Shown: positions 1 to 12,016, numbered from the stretch's first letter. The stretch is DNA of 64,000 bases from Nemophila menziesii (GCA_029959085.1 JARWIR010000014.1:10834001-10898000); one strand, 5' to 3'. Numbers and translations are program-made. The notes: generated by a model from the letters alone, not told the origin.

Positions 1-1153
1 CTAAAGAAGCTAGCTCATCCTCAGAGGGTAACCCTAAGTCCTTCCTGACTTGTTTAGTTCTCTCCAAAGAGCCAAATAAAATATTTTTACCCGAGTTAGA
101 TGTGATTGAAGGGTCAAATTTCACATTTGGGCTGATTATAGATAATGGGCCTTTCTCAGTTAATGGGCTTGTGTTGTTCTGGCCACAAAGTTTGTTATAC
201 TCCTCTTCAGATAAAGGCCTAACCTCAGAAGATGTTTTAATTCCTTTCAGAATTTTGTTTCCCAAGTTAACAGTTGGAAGGGCCAACATGTTTTGTACTA
301 TATTACCCACTTCTTCAGTTTTAACCATAGCACTGTTCTTATCAGTCTTATTCTTTCTTTTCAAAGGGCGCTTAGTACGCTTATTCTGAGATTTCTTACT
401 TTGATTATCTTGTTTAGTAGCAGAGAAAACAAAAGCTTGGTTCCCTCTTTCACTGTCAATAAATCTAACCCAGTTTCCAAGCTTAGTAGTAAGTTTATCT
501 GAATTATCACAATACCTTTCTTCATGAGATAAAATACCACAGATAAAACAGAAGTCAAATAATTTTTCAAACTTAAAAGCAACCCAAACAGAGTGACTGT
601 CTCTCAATTTGAACATACAGCCAGCTTTCAAAGGTTTGTTAATGTTCCAAGTAATTCTAGCTTTAACAGTAGAATTAGCTTTATAATTCTCAGGATCTGG
701 AAGGGCCAAATCAATCACTTTACCTAATAATGATGCAATTTTCCTAACATTCCTTTCCTTAATAAACAAGGGAGGTATTCCTTCAAATCTAACCCAAAGA
801 GCTGTTTCCTCAAGAAGATTAGGGTTAGCAGTACATTCATCAAACTTCTGAACAAGAATATGAAACCCAAATACATGATATGGGCGATTTTTCCAAACAA
901 TTTCAAGATCTTCAGCTTTTTCAAACTGAATAACACAAAGGTTTTTACCTCTTTTATCAATAGTAATCCTACCTTTTACACCCCAATGTTGTATAATAAT
1001 ACGTTTAAGGTAGTTGAGATTAATATTACCAGTAGCAATAATGCGTAAGAATAATTTAGGCTCTTCAAACTGAGCATAGACAGCGTCCTTGTCAGGTGAA
1101 AGTGATAATGAATCATCAAAGTCTTCCGTCTCTTCACCCTTAAATGCTGCCAT
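1..1153 (-). CDS. LINE (L1-like) ORF1, DUF4283 and CCHC zinc knuckle, partial at left edge
   Basis: The minus frame starting at the ATG at 1151-1153 reads through 384 codons with no stop and leaves the window at base 1, so the C-terminus is missing. The N-terminal half resembles the DUF4283 domain of plant L1-like ORF1 proteins (residues about 30-150). Then comes a zinc knuckle with C-x2-C-x4-H-x4-C spacing (core CFICGILSHEERYC) at about residue 210, followed by a basic segment with a KRTKRP stretch. In this family ORF1 is the RNA-binding partner of the ORF2 endonuclease/reverse transcriptase, which would lie left of the window. The lack of any stop contrasts with the decayed LINE at 5271-9160. 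Similar DUF4283 proteins also occur as host genes, but the position amid repeats favours a LINE. Confidence 0.8.
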   Translation of the reverse strand, partial: MAAFKGEETEDFDDSLSLSPDKDAVYAQFEEPKLFLRIIATGNINLNYLKRIIIQHWGVKGRITIDKRGKNLCVIQFEKAEDLEIVWKNRPYHVFGFHILVQKFDECTANPNLLEETALWVRFEGIPPLFIKERNVRKIASLLGKVIDLALPDPENYKANSTVKARITWNINKPLKAGCMFKLRDSHSVWVAFKFEKLFDFCFICGILSHEERYCDNSDKLTTKLGNWVRFIDSERGNQAFVFSATKQDNQSKKSQNKRTKRPLKRKNKTDKNSAMVKTEEVGNIVQNMLALPTVNLGNKILKGIKTSSEVRPLSEEEYNKLCGQNNTSPLTEKGPLSIISPNVKFDPSITSNSGKNILFGSLERTKQVRKDLGLPSEDELASL

Positions 1154-2225
1154 AAATGCTAGATAGGTTAGACCCACAAGCTAGAAGACAAAGGTGAAGG
1201 AGAAGTTAATGAAGCACGAGATAGAGATTCGTAGAAATCTGATTCGAGCAATAGAAATAAAAAGAATATCAATCCTCATAAGAACCCTAATAAAATTAGG
1301 GTTTGAAGCGTTAATAAGATTCGTGAAAAAGAGAGAGATGGTAGATCGAGATAAGGTTGGGTTGAGATAAGATTTAAGAGACGGAGGAGGTAAGGGTTTT
1401 GTGGTGGTTGAAGGTGTTTCTCGATCTAGATCGGGTTTCGGTGGTCATCTCGGGACTCGTGTCTGGTAGACATCATCATCAAGAACTTGCAAGACTATGA
1501 TCTTTATATTTATAAATGCTTATGTTGAAGCTTAATTTTTTAGAAAATCCATAGTGATGAACCTTGAATCTACTAAACAAATCGAAATAAATAGTTTCAT
1601 GCAACCTAAAAAAAATTCTATTGTTAGAAGTTATCCACCTAAAATAATAACTTCTATTTTGATGGTACCCTGCCATTAATCAATCTAGAAAAAATATTTT
1701 GAATTAAGATATATGTTCAATTCAAAATTGTTGATAATCACTCCTAATATTTATATCCCAAAGTGTCAATTTTATATTTTGCTTATGTGAGTATCTACCT
1801 TTCCATAGAACACAAAAAAATCACATATCTGTAATTTTAAACAAACATGTTATCTTGAGCTTCACATTACTTTAAATATTGTTCGGTTTCTTATTATGTT
1901 GTATCACGTCATCCTCATTTGGTCGCATGTTAAGTTCCCTCTGAAATTTAACTCTACAAGTTCTTTAGTTACAAATGGTGACTGGACTGCTTTTCTCAAA
2001 ATATTCATTTCATGATGTTATCATTGATAAGAAACACACATTATGTGAGCTAAAGGAAAAATATATAACTCACACAAGTAACAACATCTGTTACTTAGAT
2101 ATGTATGTATATGTATGTATAATGCAATGTAAAGTGAGACCTCTCACTCATCTATATACACAATGTAGAAGTATATATAGGATAAATACAAATTCTTCTT
2201 CTTTCTCTTAAACACACCCTTAACA
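1154..2225. other. Non-coding: probable LINE 5' UTR, then copia 5' LTR (start not resolved)
   Basis: The stretch from 1154 to about 1460 is purine-rich on the minus strand and fits the 5' UTR of the LINE at 1-1153. From about 1470 to 2225 no coding region is credible. The end of this stretch (..AACA at 2225) directly precedes a copia primer-binding site, so its last few hundred bases should be the copia 5' LTR. I cannot fix the LTR start because the 3' LTR is outside the window. TATATATA-like sequence occurs at about 2172-2178. Confidence 0.45.
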
Positions 2226-2239
2226 TGGTATCAAGAGGC
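2226..2239 (+). promoter_or_regulatory. Copia primer-binding site (tRNA-iMet type)
   Basis: TGGTATCAAGAGGC directly follows an LTR end in CA. It closely matches the canonical plant copia primer site TGGTATCAGAGC, complementary to the 3' end of initiator tRNA-Met. It marks the left internal boundary of the copia element. Confidence 0.8.
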
Positions 2240-3300
2240 ATAAGGTATATACTCAATTGAAGCAAAAAATTTCGTCGTTAAAGTCTTTTCTACAGCTTAT
2301 TTTGCTTCAATCCCTGCTCTCGGTCCACTTCCTCTCTTCTCATGACGCCATCTTCCTAAAGTACCCCTCTAATCAGCTCTAGTGCAGCAATTCGAGCTAC
2401 GCTCTTATTGCTTTGCCAAAATTGGTCTATTTTGGTCCAAATTAAGCTTGATTCGACAAACTATTCTAGTGGCAAGCTTAGCTCGAAGCCATGCTTGAAG
2501 CTCATGGCTATCTAAGCCATATTTATGGTTCATCTCAGCAACCTTTGTCTTCTGCTCCACTATATCTTACGTGATTAATCGAAGATCAACAACTCAAAAT
2601 CTCTCTTCTTGCATCTATGATTCCATCAATCATTTCGTGGCTATGTTGTAGATCTCCCCACCTAGGCGCCAACTCACTCCTCAGTCTCTTACGCCTAGTT
2701 AAAATTCTAGGCGTTATTGACTAGTGCCTTAATCGTCGCGGAATAGGCGCCTATCTTGTCTAGGCGCCGATGAATGACAACAAATTGCCGCCTAGGCACC
2801 GATTAATGGCAAAACATGCTCTCATAGGCTTCTTGTTATTTTTATTATTCATGAGAATTCTTTATTATTTTTAGTATTTTTATCTTTAATATAGTGTTGT
2901 TAGATTAATTTTATGACTTAAAAGTTAATATTGCTATAATTACTACATATATATTACTAAACATACAAAATTATACAGCAGGATTCAAACCCGTATAATT
3001 CCGCCTACGCCCCGTGTAATCCCGCCTAGGCGGTAGTCCCTGGTCGACCGCCTAGTCCACAAAACCGAGATCTACAGCATAGTTCGTAGATTGTCAAATT
3101 AACTCACGCCTTTGGTGTCAGGAAAAAGCTTGAAGAGCTCTTTGCCTCTCAGTGTCAAACTTACGCTCATCAACTCAAGTACTTTGGACATTCTGCGCTT
3201 GATTGCTGGTATCGTGGTGATTTTGCTACTTATCCATCTCCTCGAGCTCAACAACAACAACGTGTGGCGTTTGCAGCTCAGTATTATTCATCAATCATCC
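2240..3300 (+). pseudogene. Copia gag remnant
   Basis: There is no continuous frame, but translating from 3153 gives a degraded gag zinc knuckle with FGHSALDCWYR preceded by a cysteine, then a glutamine-rich stretch (AQQQQRVAFAAQ) typical of the region between gag and protease in plant copia elements. A frameshift follows before the protease. The middle of gag is replaced by a 442-bp inverted-repeat insertion at 2641-3082. Confidence 0.6.
2641..3082. mobile_element. MITE-like insertion with terminal inverted repeats, TAGGCG-rich
   Basis: The ends are inverted repeats: CTATGTTGTAGATCTC at 2641-2656 against GAGATCTACAGCATAG at 3067-3082, 15 of 16 matching. The flanks TTCGTGG (2634-2640) and TTCGTAG (3083-3089) could be a 7-8 bp target duplication with one mismatch. 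Both sub-ends are packed with CCTAGGCG / CGCCTAGG motifs, the centre is AT-rich and there is no ORF. A hAT- or Mutator-derived MITE is possible, but I cannot assign a superfamily. Confidence 0.45.
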
Positions 3301-3309
3301 TCACTTGCG

Positions 3310-3622
3310 TATGATCCTGAGGTATGGTACCTTGACTCCGGTGCTAACAGTCACATTACAAATGATGCTAATCTTGTTCAACAATCATCTCCTTATCACG
3401 GTGTTAATACTGACTCAGTAGGTAATGGAAATTCCTTTCCAATTGTTAATTATCGGAAATAGTAAGTTCTCTACTTCCTCTCACACTTTCAAATTGAACT
3501 CTATTTTACATGTTCCTCACATTTCTTCAAATTTGTTGTCTATACTCAAGTTCACCTTAGATAACAATTGTGTCATCTCTTTCACGCCTAACTCGGTGTC
3601 TATTTTTGATGCTCACACCTGA
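3310..3622 (+). pseudogene. Copia aspartic protease domain, 3' end lost at insertion
   Basis: The translation shows WYLDSGANSHITND, the copia retropepsin active site with intact D-S-G-A. A frameshift near 3458 leads to a continuation with FKLNSILHVPHISSNLLSI and ends at SVSIFDAH. In copia polyproteins this cleaves gag-pol. The reading stops where element A begins. The next copia residues seen, at 58247 (HPSIN), belong to the pre-integrase domain, so roughly 40-70 expected residues are absent. Confidence 0.8.
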
Positions 3623-3628
3623 TGTACG

Positions 3629-5158
3629 TGATGTCTCCCCATTTGTGATGATTTAATAGTAGTCAGAGACATCATTTTTAGTGTTTTAGAAATCTAAATA
3701 CTCAATTTTCACATGATATAGTGCACTTTCCTATTTCTTGTCTTGATTTGATGAATTATTTATTTTTAGAGCATATTGGGTTTAATTATTTATTTAGTGT
3801 GAAGCTTTAAAGATATATATGGAGATTAATTAGATGCCAAGTAAATTCTAAGAGATAAAGGAAAGAAGATATACATGGAAATTAGAGAAAAGAAAGGAAA
3901 AGCTAGGATATGGAAAGATAAAGTTGCCAAATAAATCTGAATTCCAACACCCACGACCCCAAAAGCGTTCATAACTCAATATTGGCTAGGAATTTGGAAG
4001 AGTGGTCTGATGCAAAGTTAAAGATCTTTCAGAGACGATCAGTTTCTACTATTGGAACGCATCAAACAAATATGTATTGAAGCAGTTATGGCCAAAACAA
4101 AACAGTGGTTGATTATTACCTTTTCTATATTTTAGGGTTACGAATTTGAGTTCGGCTTGGAGTCCATTACTTGTCTTCCAGTCCAAGAAAACGAATTAGG
4201 TCTTCTAAACACCTATAAATACACCCTTAAACCTTTGTAAAGTCATCCTTGCCTCCCATTAATTAGTCCTTAGGTGTATTATCATTAGAGTTATTGAAGA
4301 GAGTAAGATGACATCTTTGATTCTTTTAGTTTATTTCTTTCAGGTATGAACTAATTTTCCCATAGCTTGGGTTTTGCATTAAGTATAATCTATGAATTCT
4401 ATTTTCTTTCTATCTAAGTTTCTTTGTGAATTATATGTTACAATTTTATATTAGCTGCTTACCCATATATTTGTTTATGTGTTTTGAATTATTGTCTGTC
4501 CTAAACCTGATCACTTTAGGCTTTCTTATTAGTAGTTAGATGTTCGCCCGGAAGGGGTGTCTAATTATTGAAACACCACATAACGTCTAGTGTCCGATAT
4601 TGATCCTGACAACACTGATTCTAACTAGATAGGCATTAGGGTTTGTTTTAATCACCATATCACCAATTGAAGGAATTGTATTGCTTAGGGCCTTGGTAGC
4701 GCTTGATAACCCTAATTTTAGACTGCCTCGTGATTGTGTCGTAGCCCCCTTAGTCGCTCTCAAGGTCTAAGGTATGGGAATTTAGAATCCTGACTAAGTA
4801 TCTAGGAGCTATTATCTCCCTTATTAAGTAGAATTTGAGAAAGAATTAGAAGGATTAGTGCATACTAGCAAAACCTAAGGTATATCTCTCATCTCATATT
4901 CTTCGTATTTATTTTATTTAGTTTAATTAATCATCTCTTAATCAATCGTATTTACTTTCTGTCTTTTAATTAATTACTTGCTACTCTTAATTATTTGCTC
5001 ATTCGTATAACACACTAAGTCCCTGAGTACGAATTCTTCTTATCATTAAAACTTGCATACGTCCTGTAATAATTGCAGTACCGTGCAAGTCTAGCGTGAT
5101 TTGTGCATCGTTTATCTATCTTTTATTATATTATTTTATCACACCCTAGGCAACACCA
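3629..5158 (+). repeat. Element A 5' LTR
   Basis: It starts TGATGTCTCC and ends CAACACCA (TG...CA), 1,530 bp. The first 46 bp form a hairpin with arms TGATGTCTC and GAGACATCA. A TATA box (TATAAATA) lies at 4213-4220. The start matches the 3' LTR at 53736-54356 with scattered substitutions. It is followed by a tRNA-Asp primer site. Confidence 0.88.
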
Positions 5159-5164
5159 AGTTTT

Positions 5165-5182
5165 TGGCGCCGCTGCCGGGGA
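5165..5182 (+). promoter_or_regulatory. Element A primer-binding site (tRNA-Asp type)
   Basis: TGGCGCCGCTGCCGGGGA lies six bases after the LTR end. It is complementary, with one likely mismatch, to the 3' end of plant tRNA-Asp, the usual primer of Athila elements. The same site occurs in B, C and G. Confidence 0.85.
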
Positions 5183-5270
5183 CTTGTGTCTCGTTAGCGT
5201 GTGGGTTATCTATTTAGAGTAGTAGGTTTTAGTTAATTTTTATTTTTCCAGATTTACGCTTGTTGGTTTT

Positions 5271-8200
5271 TTTTTATCATCAAATCAAACTTTTCCATTA
5301 AAAAACAACTTCATAGTCATTACAACCATATGTGGCATTTACAAGCATAAGGCCCAACATGGGAGATTATACCTTGTAAGCCCACTACCTTAAAAAAATC
5401 ATTACAAACCTTTTAAAATTAAAACCTTACATCGGCCCACTAACTAGTGGACTACTACTATTGAACTATTACAAAAAAAAAAAGCTACTATTATAACAAG
5501 TGAAATACATATCAAAATAATAACACTAACTTCTCAACTATTCCACTAACTACACTTTTCTTCAACCTCCTTTCTTTAATCTTCATTTTAGTCATATCGC
5601 ATATTCGCCCAAATACTTGTTCTTCATTCAAAATAGCCCCTACATGCTCAATTTCATTCCTTAGCCACCATATATTATAGATATAAGTAGTAATTAGCAA
5701 ACTAATTAGCATCTTCATCTCTTTGCACTTCAAGTCCGTCATTTTATCATTGAGTTCATCAAACTCGCTCGGAATCCATGTAATATCACAAATTCTCAAA
5801 ATTCTACTAAGTATTCTTTTAGAAAATGAACAGAAGACGAATAAATGTATATTATCTTCACTACCTGCCTTACATAAGCTGCATAATGGGTTAACTTGAC
5901 AACCCCATTCTAACATCCTTTGTTTAGTATTCAACCTGTTTTGTATGGCTAACCAAGAGATAAAGGAACATCTCGGTATATTTGCTTTACCCCAAATCAC
6001 GCTACTCCATTTAACATCTTCTATACTTGTAATATTGTTGATATTAAACAGAGTCTTTCTAAAAGAAAAACCCCTTTTATCACTCTCACTCCATATTTTT
6101 TTATCACTTCTATTTCCAAGTTAAAAATCAATTAATTGAGGCAGAATCTTACCTACACATGGAGTCCTCCTCCTATCTTTTCCATAGAAATCATAAATTG
6201 TTTTATCACTGTTTAAATTGTCTTTTTCTAACTGTATACCCAAAATTTCTTGAATACTCTTACCATTAAGCCATCTATCCCATATAAGGTAAGTATTCTT
6301 ACCATTGTGTACTTTATGAGTAATAAAATTATACGCAAGACTTCTAACCTTCATTAACTTTCTCCAAATCCAAGTATAGCCCTGTTTTTCCTCCATACTC
6401 CAGATACATTTACCTTTAACTATATTATAGTTCACCCACCTGCTCCACAAGTTGTTTTCCTGTGAATACATTCTCCAAAATGTAAATAAGAGACATACAA
6501 GATTTAAATTCTCCACACTAGGTATGCCTAAACCACCTTTTTCTTTACTTTTACAAACATTTTACCAAGCAATTTTGGCACCCTGTGCCCCTTCCATATT
6601 ACGTTTCCATAGAAAGTTGTTCATAAGTTGGTTGAGCTTGTAAATAACTTGTTTGGGTAGAAGGAATACTCTACACCAGTAGAGAATTTTGTTTATAATT
6701 ATACTTTTTATTAATTCAATTCTACCCGAGTAAGACAGTTTTTTTGAAGTCCATTGATTGATTGTACTGTATATCTTGTCTACTAACTTGTTTCCTTCCT
6801 CTACACTTAGTTTTTTAGAGTGTAGAGGAACCCCCAAGTATCTAACTGGCAATTTGCCAATTTTGATGTTTAGAATCTGAGATATTCTTTCTTCAATCAT
6901 TGTATTATTCCCACTTATATAAATTTCACTCTTCTGATAGTTAATTTGTAACCCTGAGAGCCTAGAAAATAAATTTAAGCCTTCTCTTACAATCTCTGTA
7001 GTTTCAATCTTAGCCTTGAAGAACACTAATAAATCATCTGCAAAGATGATGTGGTTAAGCTTCATAATCTCACACTTTTGATGATAGTTAAATTCTCTCT
7101 TCATAGCCATGTGTGTGAACAATCCTGTAAAAACCTCCATGCACATTGCGAATAAATAGGGTGAGAGGGGGTCCCCCTGTCTCAACCCCCTCTTCCCTTC
7201 AAAAAATCCACATGCCTCTCCATTCACACAAACTGAATAGGTAGGTGAACAAACACACATCTTAATCCACTTTATAAATTTTGTTGGGAAATTGAGAGCT
7301 TCAAGAATATTAAGTAAGAAATTTCAGTTTACACTATCATAGGCCTTTTGAAGGTCTAAATTGATAGTGCAATTTGAGTTGGTACTTCTTTTATCATATC
7401 CCAACATAACATCTTGCGCAACCAATATATTATCTCCTATATATCTCCCTTCCACATAAGCTGCTTAGTTCAAAAAAATAATGGAATTCATAATTTTCTT
7501 TAACCTTTTACTCATAATCTTTGCTAGAGTTTTATACGTGGTGTTGGTACAAGATATGGGCCTGAACTTCTTAACATTAGAAGGCTTTTTCTCCTTAGGA
7601 ATCAATACAATATTTGTCGCATTGACTTGTTTAAGTAACTTATAGTTCTCAAAACTCTGTTTTATTGCCTTAGTAAAATCATCACCAACTATTTCCCATG
7701 ATTCTTTGTAAAAAGTTAAATTCAAACCATCTGGACCAGGGCTCTTCTAGGGATTAATTGAAAATAGAGCATTTTTTATCTCTATATCAGTAATGGGAGC
7801 AATAAGTGATTCTTGTTGATCCTCACTTAGTTGTTTCCCAATTAACAGTTTAAGTATATTACTTGAGCAAATCTCTTATTTATCATCTCTTGTTCCCAAT
7901 AATTGTTTATAGAATTTAACAAACTCTTCTTTAATTTGATTTGGATCTTCAATTATCTCACCATCATCTTTGATCAAAAGAGATATATTATTTCTAGCAA
8001 TTCTCCCCTTAATAATTCTGTGATAATAGGAAGTATTACTATCCATCTCATTATTAAATATAACCTTAGTCTTTTGCCTCAAGATTTTGTGCTGAGTTAA
8101 CATAGCCTCTTCCAGTTCTGTACTTAGTATTCTTTCTTCATTAATATTACTTGTATCAAAGATGCCACTCATTATCTTTATCTGTACTATATTCAGCTGA

Positions 8201-9160
8201 TCTTTAATAAGTTCAATATTTGTTGAATTTCTTTTAAAATACATATTATTAAATTTCTTCAAAGCAGCTTTTGTATTTTTTTGCTTCATACATAAAGAGA
8301 ACATGTAATTCCCATCTACTTTAATACTCCATGCTTGTTTCACTATATCAGTACATTTTTCATGTTGAACCCAAGCATCAAAAAACTTGAATTGACTCGC
8401 AATCAGTCTCTTTTTACTTGCTAAGTTTAATTTAATTGGGCAGTGATCAGAGGTTGAAGGTGAGTGTATCATTACACTTGAGGTCAGAGTATCTAACCAC
8501 TTTGCATTTACAAAGACTCTATCTATCTTGCTTGCTCTAATATTAAGTGCATCACTCTTGTTTGTCCAAGTAAAATAGTGTCCTCTATATCCATGCTCTA
8601 ATAACTCAGTATCCTCAATACATTCATTTAATTCAGTGGCTCCTTTATCTAAAACTGTACAATTAAGTCTATCTTGTATCTTGAGTATTTCATTGAAGTC
8701 ACCCATGATACATAACCTTTCTTTCTCAAATTTTTTGCTCCAATCTTTCATGTCTTGCCATAGTTTCTTCCTATCTCCACTATCATTACTCGTATACACC
8801 ATAACTATATATAAGTCATCTTGATTTTCAATAATTTTCATATGCACCAGAATAGCTTGAGAAGACTGTGAAATAACTTTAATATCCCAAAACGTATTAT
8901 CCCATAGTAGCCAAGTTCTTCCACTAGCATCATAACTATAATTATGAATCATCTCAATAGTAGGGAAATGTTTATTCACTATCTCAGAGTAGTTGTTAAC
9001 TTTAACTTTTGTTTCAAGTAACCCAACTACTCTAATCTTATTTTCAACTATAAAATCCATGACATCTAACTGTCTTATACATTATTAAGACCTCTGGCAT
9101 TCCAAGCAAGGCAGTTCATATATTTGGAGGTCTTGTTATGTCTTGTTATTTTCAACTACT
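5271..9160 (-). mobile_element. 5'-truncated L1-like LINE inside element A
   Basis: It is bounded by a 13-bp target duplication with one mismatch: CGCTTGTTGGTTT (5258-5270) and CGCTTATTGGTTT (9161-9173). A T-run at the left end is the LINE poly(A) tail on the minus strand. It contains ORF2 only and starts at about the ORF2 initiation codon, as expected of incomplete target-primed reverse transcription. It sits in the 5' UTR of element A. Confidence 0.85.
5512..9119 (-). pseudogene. LINE ORF2: endonuclease, reverse transcriptase, zf-RVT (pseudogene)
   Basis: The ORF begins MNCLAWNARGLNN (9119), then a 2-base shift before MDFIVENKIRVVGLLETK (9060). From 9060 to 5512 it is a single frame of about 1,180 codons broken by six in-frame stops: near 7876, 7748, 7465, 7324, 6562 and 6121. 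Domains in order: AP-like endonuclease (GDFNEI; SDHCPI near its end), reverse transcriptase with GLRQGDPLSPYLF and FADDLLVF, and a C-terminal zf-RVT region (W-G-K..PRCSFISWLA..N.L and the Cys cluster PLCSLC). The catalytic motifs persist although translation is destroyed. One stop interrupts KAYDSVN-NF where tryptophan is usual (TGG to TGA). Confidence 0.88.
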
Positions 9161-9199
9161 CGCTTATTGGTTTGCTTTAGTCTTTTTCAGGTTTAAACA

Positions 9200-10640
9200 G
9201 TGTTTCATCTTTGGCCTCCTCTCCCGGAGCTCGAAAGGAGCTTCACAACTTATAACAGACATATCAGAGAAGAAAGAGCCTTAAGGAGAGCTATGGCAGG
9301 ACAACAAGATCCAGTAGATCCAGCAATTATTCCTATAGTTCCACCACTTGGACCTATGGGACAACAAAAAATACCACTAGGAGGTAACGGAAATAACAAT
9401 AATCAGAATAGAGTTGAGGAAGACCTCCCAGGGCTGGGAGTACCGTTTCATGTTCAACCATTAGGTTATCGTCCTCTAGAGATCCAGAATATCAAATTTA
9501 GGCCCGATCCGGGCATGCTCAGTCAATTTCAGAATTTCGGACTCTATAGTGGTGTTGCAGTTCAAGATCCGGTAAGCGCGATTCAGAAGTTCATGCAGAT
9601 TTGTGATGCCTATGTTACTCCAGGTATTACACGCGAGAAACTATATTGTCACATGTTTCCGTTCTTCCTGACCGGTAAAGCTGGTGAGTGGCTAGATAGG
9701 CAACCACCAGGTACTATTAATACATGGGCAGAACTTCAAGCCGCATTCTTAACCATTTTTATCCGAAGAGTATGAGACTCAAAGATCAAAGCGAGCTTGC
9801 AAAGTTTTGTCAAGAGAATGGAGAAGAAGTAGGAGACGCATGGACAAGGTTCAACAGAAGTTAGCTAGATGTCCACTCCATGGTTAAACCCCGTCTTTAC
9901 AGTTAGCTATATTTTATCAGGGTATCAATAGAGAAAGTAGACTGAGGGTAAATAATCTTGGAAAAGGAAATTTCGTGTCCATGGATCCTACAGAAGGCCC
10001 CGAAGGTTTGGAAAATATTATTGAAACTGAAAGGAGTTAGCCACTTTTGCGAGATCCTATTACAAATTCCAAAGGTAGGCTTCGATTAGATGTAGAAACT
10101 GCAAACTCAGCTCAATTGTCCGCATTAGAAAATCAAATCAAAGAACTTAAGCTTGAGATACAGAGAAATTTAGTCACAAAAAACGTAGTGCAAGAAGCAC
10201 AAGGTTGTCAAAAGTGTGGGGTCACAAATCATACATGGGAAGAGTGCGAAGGAAATCTAGCATCTTTTTATTTCATATCCAACCGAGGAAATTAGCAATT
10301 TGGTAACATGAATTATCCGGGTATGCAGTACTCAAATCCACAAGGGGCCGCTAATCCAGGTCATTATCAACATCATCCCCAGAATAACTCTTTCCAACCA
10401 AGAGGTCAAGTTCCATATCAAGGAAACTAGAATTATAATCGACCTGCTCCTCCACAACAACCTGTTAATGATGCATATACCGATACTTTAGCTCAGAAGG
10501 CTCTACCACAGTATCCTCAAGAAGGAGCTGTGGGTGATCAACAATTGAATAATTTTATGGATCTTATGACCACTAACATGCATTCGCAGAACGATAAGTT
10601 AAGAGAACAAGAAGCTTGAATTCAAATTTTTGGTACGCAA
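9200..10640 (+). pseudogene. Element A gag (pseudogene)
   Basis: The frame is open from 9200 to 9775 (the first ATG is 9293, MAGQQDP) and shows the Athila/Ty3 gag core: FRPDPGMLSQFQNFGLYSG, then QKFMQICDAYVTPGITRE and FPFFLTGKAGEWLD. At about 9752 a frameshift interrupts the AAF..FYP motif. Gag continues in shifted frames to the zinc knuckle CQKCGVTNHTWEEC (CCHC) near 10209. Stops follow at about 10294, 10428 and 10617. The gag product packages element RNA. Identifiable family residues are retained but no full-length protein can be made. Confidence 0.8.
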
Positions 10641-10649
10641 GTAGAACAA

Positions 10650-11624
10650 ATGAATAAAGTTCTTACTAATATTATGGAAGCAAAAGAATTGAAGGTTATC
10701 GAAGGAGGTGATGCCAATGTTGGGTTCGAAGCTTGCAAGGCTATTTTCCTTGAGATTGAAGAAAATAAGGAAGTGCCGCATGCTGCCGAAAGTGTCGTGG
10801 AAGTTCCTAGTACCGAAGAAGAACCAACCAAGTCTAGCCCCGTGGACTCTAACTGTTGTGAAGATGATGAGGATAAAGATTCAGAAAAATCTGAATTTAT
10901 ACAACTTCTGAAAGATATGCAAGAAGAGATTAGATCGGTTATGGAGTTACAAGCTGAGAGAGCTAAAGAGAAAGAGGAAGAAGCCTCACAAGAGAAAGTA
11001 GAAGTTGCACCTGCTGTGCAAGAAAAGAAAGAAGAAGAGAAGGTGGAATCTCCACCAGTTGTTCAAACAGTTTCATCAACCATTCCTGATACAAATTCAA
11101 AGGGTGACACTGAAATCAAGACATTTGTAGAGTCGTACACTGCTGAGAATATCAACGCCCAAATGCTTGAGACTGCGAAGAAAAGGCTTACACCGCAACA
11201 AGTTTTTACACAAGTTATTCCTGAGAAAGAAGCGAGTGTAGAAGCCAAGAAAGAGATTGTGAGAGTCACAAGAAGAGTAGAGAAGGAATTACCATTGAAG
11301 CTCAAAGATCTTGGAAGTTTTAATCTTCCTATCCAAATAAATGGTATGCTCAAGGTGAAAACTATGTGTGATGTGGGATCAGGTGTGAAACTTATGCCAA
11401 AGTCCATGTTCGAGAGGCTTGGAATTCAGAAATCAGAGAAAGCTCTAGTGAAGTTGCAGTTTGCTGACAACTCGGTTACCAAGACATGGGGAATATTGGA
11501 TGATGTTCTTGTCCGATCAGGTAATATCACCATCCCTACTGACTTTGTTATACTTGATTTCGATGCAGATAAGAAGGTTCCTATCATACTGGGAAGGCCT
11601 TTCATGGCACAAGTCGGAGCATAA
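10650..11624 (+). pseudogene. Element A protease region with acidic, coiled-coil-like spacer
   Basis: This 324-codon frame continues the gag frame after the stop at about 10617. Residues 1-200 are very acidic and repetitive (EEKEEEASQEK.., KKEEEKVE). The retropepsin-like domain follows from about residue 218: LKDLGSFNLPIQINGM, CDVGSGVKLMP as the active-site region (DVGSG where relatives have DLGAS), and VPIILGRPFMA. It is normally part of a gag-protease polyprotein. A frameshift after RPFMAQVGA separates it from the tail at 11627-12016. Confidence 0.72.
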
Positions 11625-11626
11625 TC

Positions 11627-12016
11627 AACTTCCAAGAAGGGACCATTACCTTTCATGCAAAAAATATATCCGAGACATTCTATGTCCGGGGTAAGAAACC
11701 AAGGAAGTCAGATCCCACCGTTCCTATCATCCACAACCTTTCACATCACAAAGTCCTCAAAGAGAAGATCCATGAAAAACCTGTGGATACTGAGCCAAAC
11801 ATTGAGTTTGGAGTCGGCCATGAAGTTCTATGGAAAGCCCACAAACCAGAGAATAGGCGACAAGGTTATCAAGACTCGTGGATGGGACCATTCATAGTCA
11901 CTAAAGTTGTTTCAGCTAAGGTGATAGAGATCAGGCCCAAGAAGGGCATTAAGCGGAGATTAGTTGACGTTCATAGCCTTCGTCGTTGCTGGGGAGGCTA
12001 TATTCGCAAATCTTGA
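11627..12016 (+). pseudogene. Element A C-terminal tail (GPF..VTKV / CWGGY), RT and integrase absent
   Basis: After the protease frameshift the reading continues through FQEGTITFHAKN and a linker to FGVGHEVLWK, SWMGPFIVTKVVSAKVIEI and ends SLRRCWGGYIRKS. The GPF.VTKV core resembles the integrase C-terminal GPY/F module of C, D and G. The protease is only about 100 residues upstream, leaving no room for RT, RNase H or the integrase core. Element B has the same architecture and the same CWGGY ending. Confidence 0.72.

Noticed and set aside
1975..2211. 78-codon ORF before the copia primer site
   Set aside because: It lies in the probable LTR, ends close to the LTR end and has no recognisable motif.
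2226..2239. tRNA gene
   Set aside because: Primer-binding sites match only tRNA 3' ends; there is no cloverleaf here or at the tRNA-Asp sites.
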